57,915 bases of DNA, from the NCBI GenBank assembly GCA_013288565.1, contig JABDBP010000008.1, forward strand, positions 1 to 57,915, in the 5' to 3' direction. Made by a program: the position numbers and the translations under genes. The stretch comes from Alphaproteobacteria bacterium (lineage in GTDB: Bacteria; Pseudomonadota; Alphaproteobacteria; Rickettsiales; JABDBP01). Of this stretch, positions 17,419-24,239 are shown one piece after another. Each line of letters begins with the position of its first letter. Position 1 is the first letter of the stretch. The notes beneath the pieces are model-generated. The model worked only from the letters and a program-made list of their open reading frames with translations, did not search any database and had not been told where the DNA came from.

Positions 17419-18516
17419 TCATTGTGCAGCCTTAACGAGATGTTGCTGCATCCATTTTACTGATAGGCGCTGTGCTTGGTCTATTTGCTCTGGGGTCATC
17501 TCCGCTGCGATGGTATCAAGGAGTTTATGTTCTTCATACGGATACGGCTCTGCTAGGTTAGCCCAAACATAGGCTTGTATATTATCTTTCGGTACTCCTT
17601 TGCCCATATTATAGGCAATGGCAAGGCTAGATTGCGCCATGGATTCACCTTGTTCAGCGGCCTTCCTATGCCATTTCACCTCTTCAGCCTTGTCCTGCGG
17701 TGGTATGGGGAATCTGGTAATACACGCCAAACCAACGTTATACTCTGCAAGGGCAAAACCTTGCTCAGCGGCTTTCCTATACCAGTTCACAGCTTCTGCG
17801 CTATCTTTTGTTATGCCTTTGCCTTCATAATATGCTACCCCTAGGTTAAACTGCGCCTTGGCATTTCCATGCTCAGCGGCTTTCCTGTACCACTTTACAG
17901 ACTCGGCATAATCTTTGGGTACGGCTAAACCATAATAATACATCTTGCCGAGCAACGCCTCTGCATTAGCATTTCCCTGCTCTGCTATGGGCTGTAACAA
18001 GCGTAAAGCTGCCTTATAATCATTACGCCTATAGGCCTGTACAGCCTCGGCATAGTCCTTGGTTACGCCTTTGCCATTATTGTAATATTCTTCAGCAAGG
18101 TAATTCTGTGCCTTGGGATTGCCCTGTTCTGCGGCTTTCCTATACCAATTCACAGCTTCAACGTAATCCTCTGCGCTCTGACCATGAGCATACACGTCAC
18201 CAAGAAGAGATTCTGTTCTAGCAGCCTTCTGATACCAATTTACAGCCTCAATATAATCCTGTGCGCCAACGCCTTGACCATGAGCATACATATTACCAAG
18301 GAGAGATTCTGCTTTGGCGTTTTCCGACTCGGCCAAGGGAAGTAATAAGTGTAAGGCTGTTTGGTAATCCTTGAGATTGTAGGCTGCTATTGCATCATCA
18401 AAAGAATCAGCTATTGCATCCGTGATTGTCCAGGCTGTGAAGATAACAGCGAAGGCGGCAATAATAATGATGGGTGATTTCTTGAGCATGACTACCATTA
18501 TATAATCAATAGTCAT
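17419..18516 (-). CDS. Exported Sel1-repeat protein
   Basis: A 365-residue protein with an N-terminal hydrophobic signal (MLKKSPIIIIAAFAVIFTAW) and about seven Sel1-like repeats of ~36 residues (pattern EAVNWYRKAAEQGNPKAQ). Repeats are helical protein-binding solenoids. One repeat has a variant end (ITRFPIPPQDKAEEVKWHRK). The C-terminal segment (YVWANLAEPYPYEEHKLLD) caps the array. It may start at the ATG at 18516 or at the second one at 18489; neither has a strong ribosome site. It is divergent from the XRE regulator across a palindromic operator-like region, so the regulator probably controls it. Its role in the element is unknown. Confidence 0.87.
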   Translation of the reverse strand: MTIDYIMVVMLKKSPIIIIAAFAVIFTAWTITDAIADSFDDAIAAYNLKDYQTALHLLLPLAESENAKAESLLGNMYAHGQGVGAQDYIEAVNWYQKAARTESLLGDVYAHGQSAEDYVEAVNWYRKAAEQGNPKAQNYLAEEYYNNGKGVTKDYAEAVQAYRRNDYKAALRLLQPIAEQGNANAEALLGKMYYYGLAVPKDYAESVKWYRKAAEHGNAKAQFNLGVAYYEGKGITKDSAEAVNWYRKAAEQGFALAEYNVGLACITRFPIPPQDKAEEVKWHRKAAEQGESMAQSSLAIAYNMGKGVPKDNIQAYVWANLAEPYPYEEHKLLDTIAAEMTPEQIDQAQRLSVKWMQQHLVKAAQ

Positions 18517-18520
18517 TACC

Positions 18521-18568
18521 GTAACTATAGTTACTTAATAGTTCAAGGAATAACGTTACTACTGTTAC
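18521..18568. promoter_or_regulatory. Operator-like repeats between Sel1 and XRE genes
   Basis: The 89-bp divergent gap holds a perfect 14-bp palindrome GTAACTATAGTTAC (18521-18534), a TAACGTTA palindrome (18551-18558), and GTTAC again at 18555-18559 and 18564-18568. Repeated GTTAC/GTAAC half-sites beside an XRE gene suggest autoregulation and control of the Sel1 gene. Confidence 0.6.
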
Positions 18569-18605
18569 GTATATTCAATAGGTTATCGGGATTAGTCTTT
18601 TCTTA

Positions 18606-18839
18606 ATGAGAAAAGGTTACTCCGAGAAAGTATTATCTAGGGTCATTGCAGCACTCAAGGAATTGAGGAAGGCTAAAGGAATATCACATCAAACGCTTGC
18701 TGATAAAGCTGGCATTACCAGACCAGCCATTAGTCACTTAGAGAATGGAAGGCGAAGGCCAACCCTGCTGTTATGCCTAAAGTTGGCAGAGGCTATGGAG
18801 ATTTCGTTGGGTGATATTATAAACAAGGCGGAGAAATAG
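18606..18839 (+). CDS. XRE-family transcriptional regulator
   Basis: A 77-residue single-domain HTH protein of the Cro/C1 type: VIAALKELRKAKGISHQTLA, then DKAGITRPAISHLENGRRRP and LLLCLKLAEAMEISLGDII. It covers one full HTH domain with no effector domain. It is divergent from the Sel1 gene over GTTAC repeats that are its likely operators. Its stop is 7 bp from the stop of the convergent PLD-like gene. It lacks a clear Shine-Dalgarno sequence, so the message may be leaderless. Confidence 0.92.
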   Translation: MRKGYSEKVLSRVIAALKELRKAKGISHQTLADKAGITRPAISHLENGRRRPTLLLCLKLAEAMEISLGDIINKAEK

Positions 18840-18846
18840 GAAGAGA

Positions 18847-19575
18847 CTAAATACCCCTCTCCACTTTTGCAGCAGTCCATATCTCCTCATATGTATTCCG
18901 TACTGCACCAAAGGCATCAGTAATTTGTGTTATGGTAGTAGGTGCAACTCTTGCGCCATCTTTGAATGAAGCTCCAGACTGGTAACAGTTCTCTTTGTCA
19001 ATAAATACGTAGCGGTCATGAAATCCGTTTGCAGAACGTACACTTATAACTTTGCTGTCTTGTTTAGCAAATAAATCAATTGCCGGTAAAAGGGTACCAA
19101 GTTTTTTGTCGCTTGTTAGCAGTCTAATTATTACTCCTTCACGAATATGAGGCAAATAGCGTGAAACAAAATCAGCATCGAGGTATGGGTCAACAAAGAA
19201 TACCTCCTTGCTTGCCAATTCTATAGTTTTACGTATTACGTCAAAGTACTCAAACTCCATACCATGCCCTATGGCGGTATTTGTTGCCCTTCCCGTTCGC
19301 ATTTTGAGGTCATTTCGGGCTTGGTGAAGCATTACCATCATTTCTCTCTGACCTTCATCCGCCTCACGTGCCATCATATTATTGAATTTTGAGAGAGAGT
19401 GGGTAAATAGAGGGATTTTTAGCCCATTCCACTGTTCAATTATTGCCGAAGCGCGTCCTTGCCAGCTAAAGTTTTCATCTGTCGCATGACGCATTGTTGC
19501 CCTGGGGGGCATAGTTCTTAATAGGTCTTCTAGCTCAACTAATAATTGCTCTTCGGTAATGTTAGTATCGGCCAT
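18847..19575 (-). CDS. PLD-fold protein with a single HxR motif
   Basis: A 242-residue cytoplasmic protein. The first ~105 residues are helical (RHATDENFSWQGRASAIIEQ and the following helices). The second half resembles a phospholipase-D-like phosphodiesterase domain: VFFVDPYLDADFVSRYLP, then IIRLLTSDKK, and FHDRYVFIDKENCYQSGASF, where His186-x-Arg188-x4-Asp193 occupies the place of the usual HxKx4D. There is a single copy, so activity would need a dimer; the Lys-to-Arg change may alter activity. Proteins of this layout occur in defence and toxin loci, but I cannot assign it. It is convergent with the XRE gene and divergent from the 19640 gene. Confidence 0.72.
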   Translation of the reverse strand: MADTNITEEQLLVELEDLLRTMPPRATMRHATDENFSWQGRASAIIEQWNGLKIPLFTHSLSKFNNMMAREADEGQREMMVMLHQARNDLKMRTGRATNTAIGHGMEFEYFDVIRKTIELASKEVFFVDPYLDADFVSRYLPHIREGVIIRLLTSDKKLGTLLPAIDLFAKQDSKVISVRSANGFHDRYVFIDKENCYQSGASFKDGARVAPTTITQITDAFGAVRNTYEEIWTAAKVERGI

Positions 19576-19639
19576 GAAAGTATTTCCTCATATTTATATT
19601 TCCCCTTCCGGTATGATATTATTCCCTTAGAATTAATCT

Positions 19640-19837
19640 ATGGTAAAGAGAATAGATATATACCGTTCCGCCAATATCCTTATCAAGAAATACGGCGACG
19701 ATGCCGAGGATTATGCCGTAGAGAAGATGGAGAAGTTTCTGGCAGCGGATGATGTAAAGGCCTCCGGCTTCTGGTTAGACGTTGCTCATGCAATTCGGGA
19801 TTTGGAACGCTCAAAGGATAAAAGCAAGCTGCACTAA
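19640..19837 (+). CDS. Small conserved-type alphaproteobacterial protein
   Basis: A 65-residue soluble protein: IDIYRSANILIKKYGDDAED, then YAVEKMEKFLAADDVKASGF and WLDVAHAIRDLERS. From memory this resembles a widespread small alphaproteobacterial family in which A-x2-L-I/V-x2-H/Y-G-D-x-A and W-x2-I/V-x2-A-I-x-x-L are conserved and the function is unknown. It is the first of four plus-strand genes. Its TAA overlaps the ATG of the next gene by one base, so translation is probably coupled. Confidence 0.7.
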   Translation: MVKRIDIYRSANILIKKYGDDAEDYAVEKMEKFLAADDVKASGFWLDVAHAIRDLERSKDKSKLH

Positions 19838-20028
19838 TGAAAGCCGCCCTGTATGATATTTACCTGATAGCAATAATGCTTGCCCTGGGGATATTGCAAT
19901 TCGGCTGGGTATTCTTTCCTGCCCTGGGAGTGATTAATATTGTATTAACTAGCGCTCTATTCTTTGGCGCAATAATCCTGGGGTTATATCGCCGCAAGAC
20001 AAAGTGGGGAGTTAGAGACAAGCCTTAA
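19837..20028 (+). CDS. Small two-helix membrane protein
   Basis: A 63-residue protein made almost only of two hydrophobic helices (DIYLIAIMLALGILQFGWVF; VINIVLTSALFFGAIILGLY) and a basic end (RRKTKWGVRDKP), which should sit inside the cytoplasm. It is linked by TAATG overlaps to the genes on both sides. Its function is unknown; a pore, an anchor or an accessory for the secreted nuclease-like protein that follows are possible. Confidence 0.65.
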   Translation: MKAALYDIYLIAIMLALGILQFGWVFFPALGVINIVLTSALFFGAIILGLYRRKTKWGVRDKP

Positions 20029-20561
20029 TGAAACATCCACTTAATATATTCCGGGTTATCATCCTATCAGGCTTACTGGTATTCTCTGCCACTGCTTATG
20101 CAGAGCCGCCAATAGAGGTAGCTTTCTCCCCTGATGCCGGGGCAACTGAGTTGGTGGTAAAAGCCATATCAGAGGCAAAGCACTCTCTCCGGGTAGCCGC
20201 ATACTCCTTTACTTCAAAGCCGATTGCAGAAGCCCTGATTGCGGCTCATAAGAGGGGCATTGATGTCCAGGTTGTATTGGATAAGAGCAATAACAGAGAT
20301 AAATATACTGCCGCAACCTTCCTAGCAAATATGGGGATACCTACTAGGATTGATAGCCGGTACGCCATCATGCACAGCAAGTATATTGTTATAGATGATG
20401 ACACAGTTGAAACGGGGAGCTTCAATTATACCAAGGCAGCGGAAAACCACAATGCAGAGAATGTTATTGTCATCAGGAACAATCATGATATTGCTAAAGC
20501 GTATAGTCAGAACTGGCAAGGTCTGTGGGATGAATCCGAGCAATACAAGGCAAGGGATTAA
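20028..20561 (+). CDS. Exported PLD-family nuclease (Nuc-like)
   Basis: A 177-residue single-domain phospholipase-D-superfamily protein like the plasmid pKM101 nuclease Nuc. It has a signal peptide (cleavage after AYA, ~residue 25) and the core SLRVAAYSFTSKPIAEALIA. The HKD motif MHSKYIVIDDD has His116, Lys118 and Asp123, followed by ETGSFNYTKAAENHNAEN with the conserved G-S-x-N. One HKD motif implies a homodimer. Predicted location is the periplasm; likely substrates are nucleic acids. Its start overlaps the preceding gene by one base (TAATG), and the DUF4145 gene follows 8 bp later. Confidence 0.92.
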   Translation: MKHPLNIFRVIILSGLLVFSATAYAEPPIEVAFSPDAGATELVVKAISEAKHSLRVAAYSFTSKPIAEALIAAHKRGIDVQVVLDKSNNRDKYTAATFLANMGIPTRIDSRYAIMHSKYIVIDDDTVETGSFNYTKAAENHNAENVIVIRNNHDIAKAYSQNWQGLWDESEQYKARD

Positions 20562-20569
20562 AGAACATT

Positions 20570-21223
20570 ATGAAGAGTTATAAATTAACTGGCACAGCTT
20601 TCGGAGCTATTAATGTTAGTGGAAGATGTCCGGCTTGCGGTGAAATATGTTCATTTCTACCAATAAGCACTATACCCGATGCTTACACTCAAGAAACGGC
20701 TAAACACAACAATGGGCAGGTTTTCCCAATCTGTGTTGGTGTTAGAATGTGTCCCAACTGTCATTCACACTTATTTGTCGCCCATTCAAATGGAAAGTTA
20801 ATAAGCTCTAGTCCAGTACAAAAGATTGACTTTGACTCAAGCGAAATTCCAGAGGACGTAAAGAAACTAATAGAAGAAGCAATAATTTGCTTTGGCAATG
20901 AATGCTATACCGCTACAGCAATTATGCTAAGGCGTACTCTAGAACAAGTCTGCTCTGAAAAAGGTTGTAAGGGAAACAATTTACATGAACGCTTAGAGGA
21001 CTTGAAGAAACATGTAATCATGTCCGCAGAACTACATGAGGGAGCAATGACCCTAAAGATTCTTGGCAATGATGCTGCACACGTTGAGGCAGCAGCCTAT
21101 ATGAATATTGGTAAAGAGGAGGTTGAAATAGCCTTAGATGTTTGTAAGAAGATATTAGAATCTGTTTATCAACATTCTGCTCTTGTGAGGAAATTAAAAG
21201 GGCTTAAGAAGGCGACACCATAA
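20570..21223 (+). CDS. DUF4145-type protein with zinc-finger-like N-terminus
   Basis: A 217-residue cytoplasmic protein. The first ~75 residues hold two cysteine pairs (CPACGEIC and CPNCHSH) that look like a zinc ribbon. Residues ~100-200 match DUF4145: CYTATAIMLRRTLEQVCSE, then NNLHERLEDLKKH and LKILGNDAAHVE. In other genomes DUF4145 occurs alone or joined to restriction and defence domains; its biochemical role is unclear. It is the last gene of the four-gene plus-strand group and the last before the right end of the element. Confidence 0.82.
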   Translation: MKSYKLTGTAFGAINVSGRCPACGEICSFLPISTIPDAYTQETAKHNNGQVFPICVGVRMCPNCHSHLFVAHSNGKLISSSPVQKIDFDSSEIPEDVKKLIEEAIICFGNECYTATAIMLRRTLEQVCSEKGCKGNNLHERLEDLKKHVIMSAELHEGAMTLKILGNDAAHVEAAAYMNIGKEEVEIALDVCKKILESVYQHSALVRKLKGLKKATP

Positions 21224-21424
21224 TCAACTACGCGCCCTTTTCAGGGATTTTCACATAACGGCGTATATGCAACTATCACCCATCCCCCTGTCCCTCGCAT
21301 ACCCACGGTATAGGGCTGCCAGCTTACATTAGCACCGATTCATAATCATACAAAACACCGTTAATTGCTGTTGATATTTCCTGAGCTTGTTGATAGGATT
21401 CCCCGGAGACTTTATTATTAACCA

Positions 21425-21442
21425 GTAGCACCTGAGTAGCAC
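21425..21442 (+). promoter_or_regulatory. Putative right integrase arm sites (two GTAGCAC)
   Basis: GTAGCAC occurs at 21425-21431 and 21436-21442, with the same 11-bp period and orientation as the left pair, about 60 bp before the right direct repeat. Confidence 0.6.
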
Positions 21443-21500
21443 TGAGAGAATAAAGGGGTCTGCATATAATAGGCTAAATCCTTATGATTCCCTGGATTTA

Positions 21501-21575
21501 TCCGCTTTAGCTCAGTGGTAGAGCAACCGCCTTGTAAGCGGTAGGTCGTCAGTTCGAATCCGACAAGCGGCACCA
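21501..21575 (+). tRNA. Second tRNA-Thr(TGT) copy at right junction, probably defective
   Basis: Same as the copy at 10495 for 74 bases, but the first base is T instead of G, giving a T1-C72 mismatch at the end of the acceptor stem. Its upstream DNA belongs to the element, so it may lack the original promoter. It forms the right attachment junction (attR). It is probably not needed for decoding, because the left copy is complete. Confidence 0.85.
21502..21575 (+). repeat. attR: right 74-bp direct repeat
   Basis: Identical to 10496-10569. Excision by recombination between the two would restore one tRNA-Thr gene and release an 11,006-bp circle. Confidence 0.93.
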
Positions 21576-21645
21576 AGTTTTTTTGATCAATAAATTCAGT
21601 GTATTATCAGTTTTTTTTATGCTCCAAAAAATAACGGATGTTTCG

Positions 21646-21660
21646 TTAACGATTTATTAA
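21646..21660. promoter_or_regulatory. CtrA-type box TTAA-N7-TTAA
   Basis: TTAACGATTTATTAA followed by CC, a perfect match to the alphaproteobacterial CtrA consensus, 112 bp before the ATG at 21772 and just outside the element. Confidence 0.55.
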
Positions 21661-21771
21661 CCTTTTACCTCTATTATGCCGGTACGAAGCAACTTCCTAA
21701 TATCTGTGAGATATGAACCCCGGATACTTGTTTGACGCAGAGGTGCAGCTCATCTAACAAAGGAAAGACCA

Positions 21772-23379
21772 ATGACACAAAGCTCATCTGACAATTGGGT
21801 AAGAAAAGCTGTTACTCCGCGCCTACAGACGTTGGATCAAACAGCATATCAGCAAAGGTATGTGGAGTTTTTGGCACTCAGTGAGGGGATTACCGACATC
21901 CAGGCACATATGTTTGGCTCGTCAATAGCCCTAATAAAAGCATGTTTAGAGGTGAATCTGGCATTCGACCGCATCAACGCACCTTCAGGCAGTGCTACCG
22001 AAAAAGTCATCACTAAACTTTTAAACACTTCCCACCAGTTGTTGGGGGGGAGCGATATGGCACCGATTGGGGGAGAGGATTGCTATGCCTTTGTGAATAA
22101 GGCATGGAGCCGCTTGGAAAAGGAAAGAAAGAATATTGCGGCTAGTATTACCGCCCGTTCATTGACCGATCCACAAAAGGTGGAGGCTAAACAGCGTGAA
22201 AAAGAGCAGACACGCCATTTGATAGAAGAGTTTCTAGAATTGCATGGGCTCCTTAACCCTTCAAACTTGCCAGAGGAAAAAGCTCTATATACGGGACAGA
22301 CAGAAACATATGTGCGCGAGTTGTGCGCAATTCCACTTGCGGTCATTGGTACTTTCAAGAAAAAAATTCTCGGTCAATCACTTTCCGCACAAGAAGTAGA
22401 GCAAGTGGAACGCTATCATGAAGCGTATGGCCATATGGCGGAACTTTCTATGCATGTCGGCTATGCAAAAGCCAATCCTTACCGGCATTTGCATTATACG
22501 TTGGATGCGGCAGTTGCCTGTGTAGCCGATATGACAGAGCTGGAATCGATAGATGAGCTGAAAAAGGAAATAAAAGAGGCGCACCGCTTGTTTATCTCCG
22601 GGCTTGGCCTTGCAGAGCAGATGGAGGCGGATTTTACGGAAATTGTGCCGGAGCGTGAAAAGTTTTCATTTACTCCTTCTGCATTGGCGCATCTCCAGGG
22701 GCAGATAGGTGGCGTTGCCGATCTGGGGAATAGGATCGATGCCACTAATTTTACCACGTTGGATAGAGCAATAAAAACAATCAAAGATTCAGACGCGAAG
22801 AACAAGGCTGAAGCTGTAGTAGGCATACTTAGGAACTTGTGCTGGTCGGTGCCTTCTGTGAACGCGATGGTTGCGCTGAAGCAGTCGCTGCAGAAATCCT
22901 CCATAGGCGAGGAGGGGCAGGTAGACTATACCGCTTCGTACGGTCAGCTGAAAACGACCGTGAACTTATTGGAAGGCGTGAGCATGAGCTTGCGGAATTT
23001 GTACGTTTCCATGGAGAAAACGACGGGGAAGAACGACAAAAAATGGATGCCCGAAGAGCGCATTGGTGCGGAATATCCATGCCTGGAAGCTGCAAAAGGC
23101 GATAAGGCGTGTGTGGATTTTGCCAAAAGCATACAATTTTATTGCGTCAAGCTGCATGATGCTATTGCGTCTTATGTAGCTGAGACACCTGACCCAAATA
23201 CAGCCCCTAGCTTAAAGGGGGCGGTGCAGCAAATTGAGGGAAATACAAATAACATCGCGCTCGCGCTATTGGAGGTTAGTGCTGTAAAACAAGATATCAA
23301 GCTCTGTGTGGATGCGTTAGGGCGTTTGAACGCGCTTGCAGGACCTGGCGGAGCCGGTATGTCCGGGCGGCTCTCCTAG
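21772..23379 (+). CDS. Large helical protein of unknown function
   Basis: I do not recognise this 535-residue protein. AAGGAAAG lies before the ATG. It has no signal peptide or membrane helix, is rich in Ala, Glu and Leu, and looks almost all helical, with probable coiled coils (RLEKERKNIAASITARSL; TELESIDELKKEIKEAHRL). The C-terminus ends in a flexible Gly-rich segment (LAGPGGAGMSGRLS). A CtrA-type box lies upstream, so it may be cell-cycle or motility linked. It is the first gene after the element; nothing suggests that it belongs to it. The 200 bp after it show no terminator or gene. Confidence 0.8.
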   Translation: MTQSSSDNWVRKAVTPRLQTLDQTAYQQRYVEFLALSEGITDIQAHMFGSSIALIKACLEVNLAFDRINAPSGSATEKVITKLLNTSHQLLGGSDMAPIGGEDCYAFVNKAWSRLEKERKNIAASITARSLTDPQKVEAKQREKEQTRHLIEEFLELHGLLNPSNLPEEKALYTGQTETYVRELCAIPLAVIGTFKKKILGQSLSAQEVEQVERYHEAYGHMAELSMHVGYAKANPYRHLHYTLDAAVACVADMTELESIDELKKEIKEAHRLFISGLGLAEQMEADFTEIVPEREKFSFTPSALAHLQGQIGGVADLGNRIDATNFTTLDRAIKTIKDSDAKNKAEAVVGILRNLCWSVPSVNAMVALKQSLQKSSIGEEGQVDYTASYGQLKTTVNLLEGVSMSLRNLYVSMEKTTGKNDKKWMPEERIGAEYPCLEAAKGDKACVDFAKSIQFYCVKLHDAIASYVAETPDPNTAPSLKGAVQQIEGNTNNIALALLEVSAVKQDIKLCVDALGRLNALAGPGGAGMSGRLS

Positions 23380-23579
23380 TTTTTTCAGAAGTTAAATTGC
23401 AGACTTTAGTCCGCGGTTTCATTGCCGTAAATGTCTTTAAGCCCGTAAGCCGTCAATGTCCGGACGATAGTCAAGGGGAGCAGATATTGTCGTTTTCAGG
23501 CTGGTTTCCTTGAAGTTTCAGTATCGATTTACAAGTTCACGGTTATTAACCAGTAACATATTGTCTTCGTAACTACCAT

Positions 23580-24032
23580 CTACGGTCGAATCTTCAGGTA
23601 TTCTAGTTGCTTCACCACCTCACCTTCAGAAAACGGCTTTACCAAATAACCTTTAACTCCGCTAGCCAAGGCTTCCCGCACTTTCTTTGCTTCACTTTCT
23701 CCCGTGCACATAATGATAGGTATCTGAGAGCCATAGCGGATCTGCTTTAAACGCTTGATAAACTCAAGCCCGCTCATGCTGGGCATGTTCCAATCGAGCA
23801 GGATAAGTTGCGGAAGTTTCTTTTCAATTTCTGCCAATGCTTCGGCACCGTTTCTTGCGGTGTGGGTTAAAAACCCCATCTTGCCGACAATCTTCTGACT
23901 GATGAATAGAGAATCTTCATCATCATCCACGATCAAACAATACCCAGCCAGAGCTGCTCTTATCTCATCTGAGCTTAAGACCCCAGCAACGACTAACTTC
24001 TGGATAAGCTTGTCCTTTGTATCTAGGACCAT
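23580..24032 (-). CDS. Single-domain response regulator (CheY-like)
   Basis: A 150-residue protein. After a 30-residue helical leader comes a receiver domain with acidic pocket Asp36-38 (CLIVDDDED), phosphoacceptor Asp80 (LILLDWNMPSMSGLEF), Thr110 (IIMCTGES) and Lys132 (GYLVKPF). There is no output domain, so it must act by protein contact, as CheY, DivK and CpdR do. No partner kinase is adjacent; the nearest histidine kinase is at 29967-31289. The leader before the receiver is unusual. A perfect CtrA-type box lies 46-60 bp before the start. Confidence 0.93.
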   Translation of the reverse strand: MVLDTKDKLIQKLVVAGVLSSDEIRAALAGYCLIVDDDEDSLFISQKIVGKMGFLTHTARNGAEALAEIEKKLPQLILLDWNMPSMSGLEFIKRLKQIRYGSQIPIIMCTGESEAKKVREALASGVKGYLVKPFSEGEVVKQLEYLKIRP

Positions 24033-24077
24033 ATAACCACCTTCATGATTCTATAAGAAGATTATAATGGTTAAAGA

Positions 24078-24092
24078 TTAACAAATCGTTAA
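24078..24092. promoter_or_regulatory. CtrA-type box TTAA-N7-TTAA
   Basis: TTAACAAATCGTTAA, 46 bp upstream of the response regulator start. The 17-bp sequence including flanking A and T is identical to the one at 41422-41438. Confidence 0.6.
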
Positions 24093-24183
24093 TGCTGAAC
24101 CCATTTTCGGGAATTTTCACGCCACCGCGTATATAACTGCTATAGCCCGTTATCTTAACCATCGCATAACACATATATAGAAT

Positions 24184-24219
24184 TAAAAAAACCCCCGGCA
24201 ACTTGTGCCGGGGGTTTTT
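24184..24219 (-). terminator. Rho-independent terminator of rpsA
   Basis: The perfect stem AACCCCCGGC/GCCGGGGGTT (24190-24199 with 24207-24216) is followed, on the minus strand, by a T run, 20-50 bp after the rpsA stop. Confidence 0.93.
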
Positions 24220-24239
24220 GTTTGAAAGCTCCAGGAAAG

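Larger units (their letters stand above)
10496..21575. mobile_element. Integrative element inserted at tRNA-Thr (11,006-bp period)
   Basis: The element is bounded by perfect 74-bp direct repeats of the tRNA-Thr gene (10496-10569 and 21502-21575). A tyrosine integrase lies immediately inside the left end, as in P4-like satellites and genomic islands. Inside are the integrase, an unknown gene, a Prim-Pol/SF3 primase-helicase and cargo. No capsid, terminase, portal or conjugation genes are seen, so it is a satellite-like or non-autonomous integrative element. Genes inside look more AT-rich than the flanking housekeeping genes. The cargo orientation is mixed, unlike the single-strand replication module. 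Confidence 0.93.
21224..21771. other. Right-end region of the element and promoter of next gene
   Basis: This is a 548-bp stretch without protein genes. It holds a short repeat at 21237-21280 that resembles 24100-24147, the two right-hand GTAGCAC sites (21425-21442), the tRNA-Thr copy at 21501-21575 followed by a T run, and a CtrA-type box at 21646-21660. Nothing else coding is seen. Confidence 0.8.

Noticed and set aside
10496-21575. Complete prophage
   Set aside because: No capsid, tail, portal, terminase or lysis genes; it fits a satellite or small integrative element.
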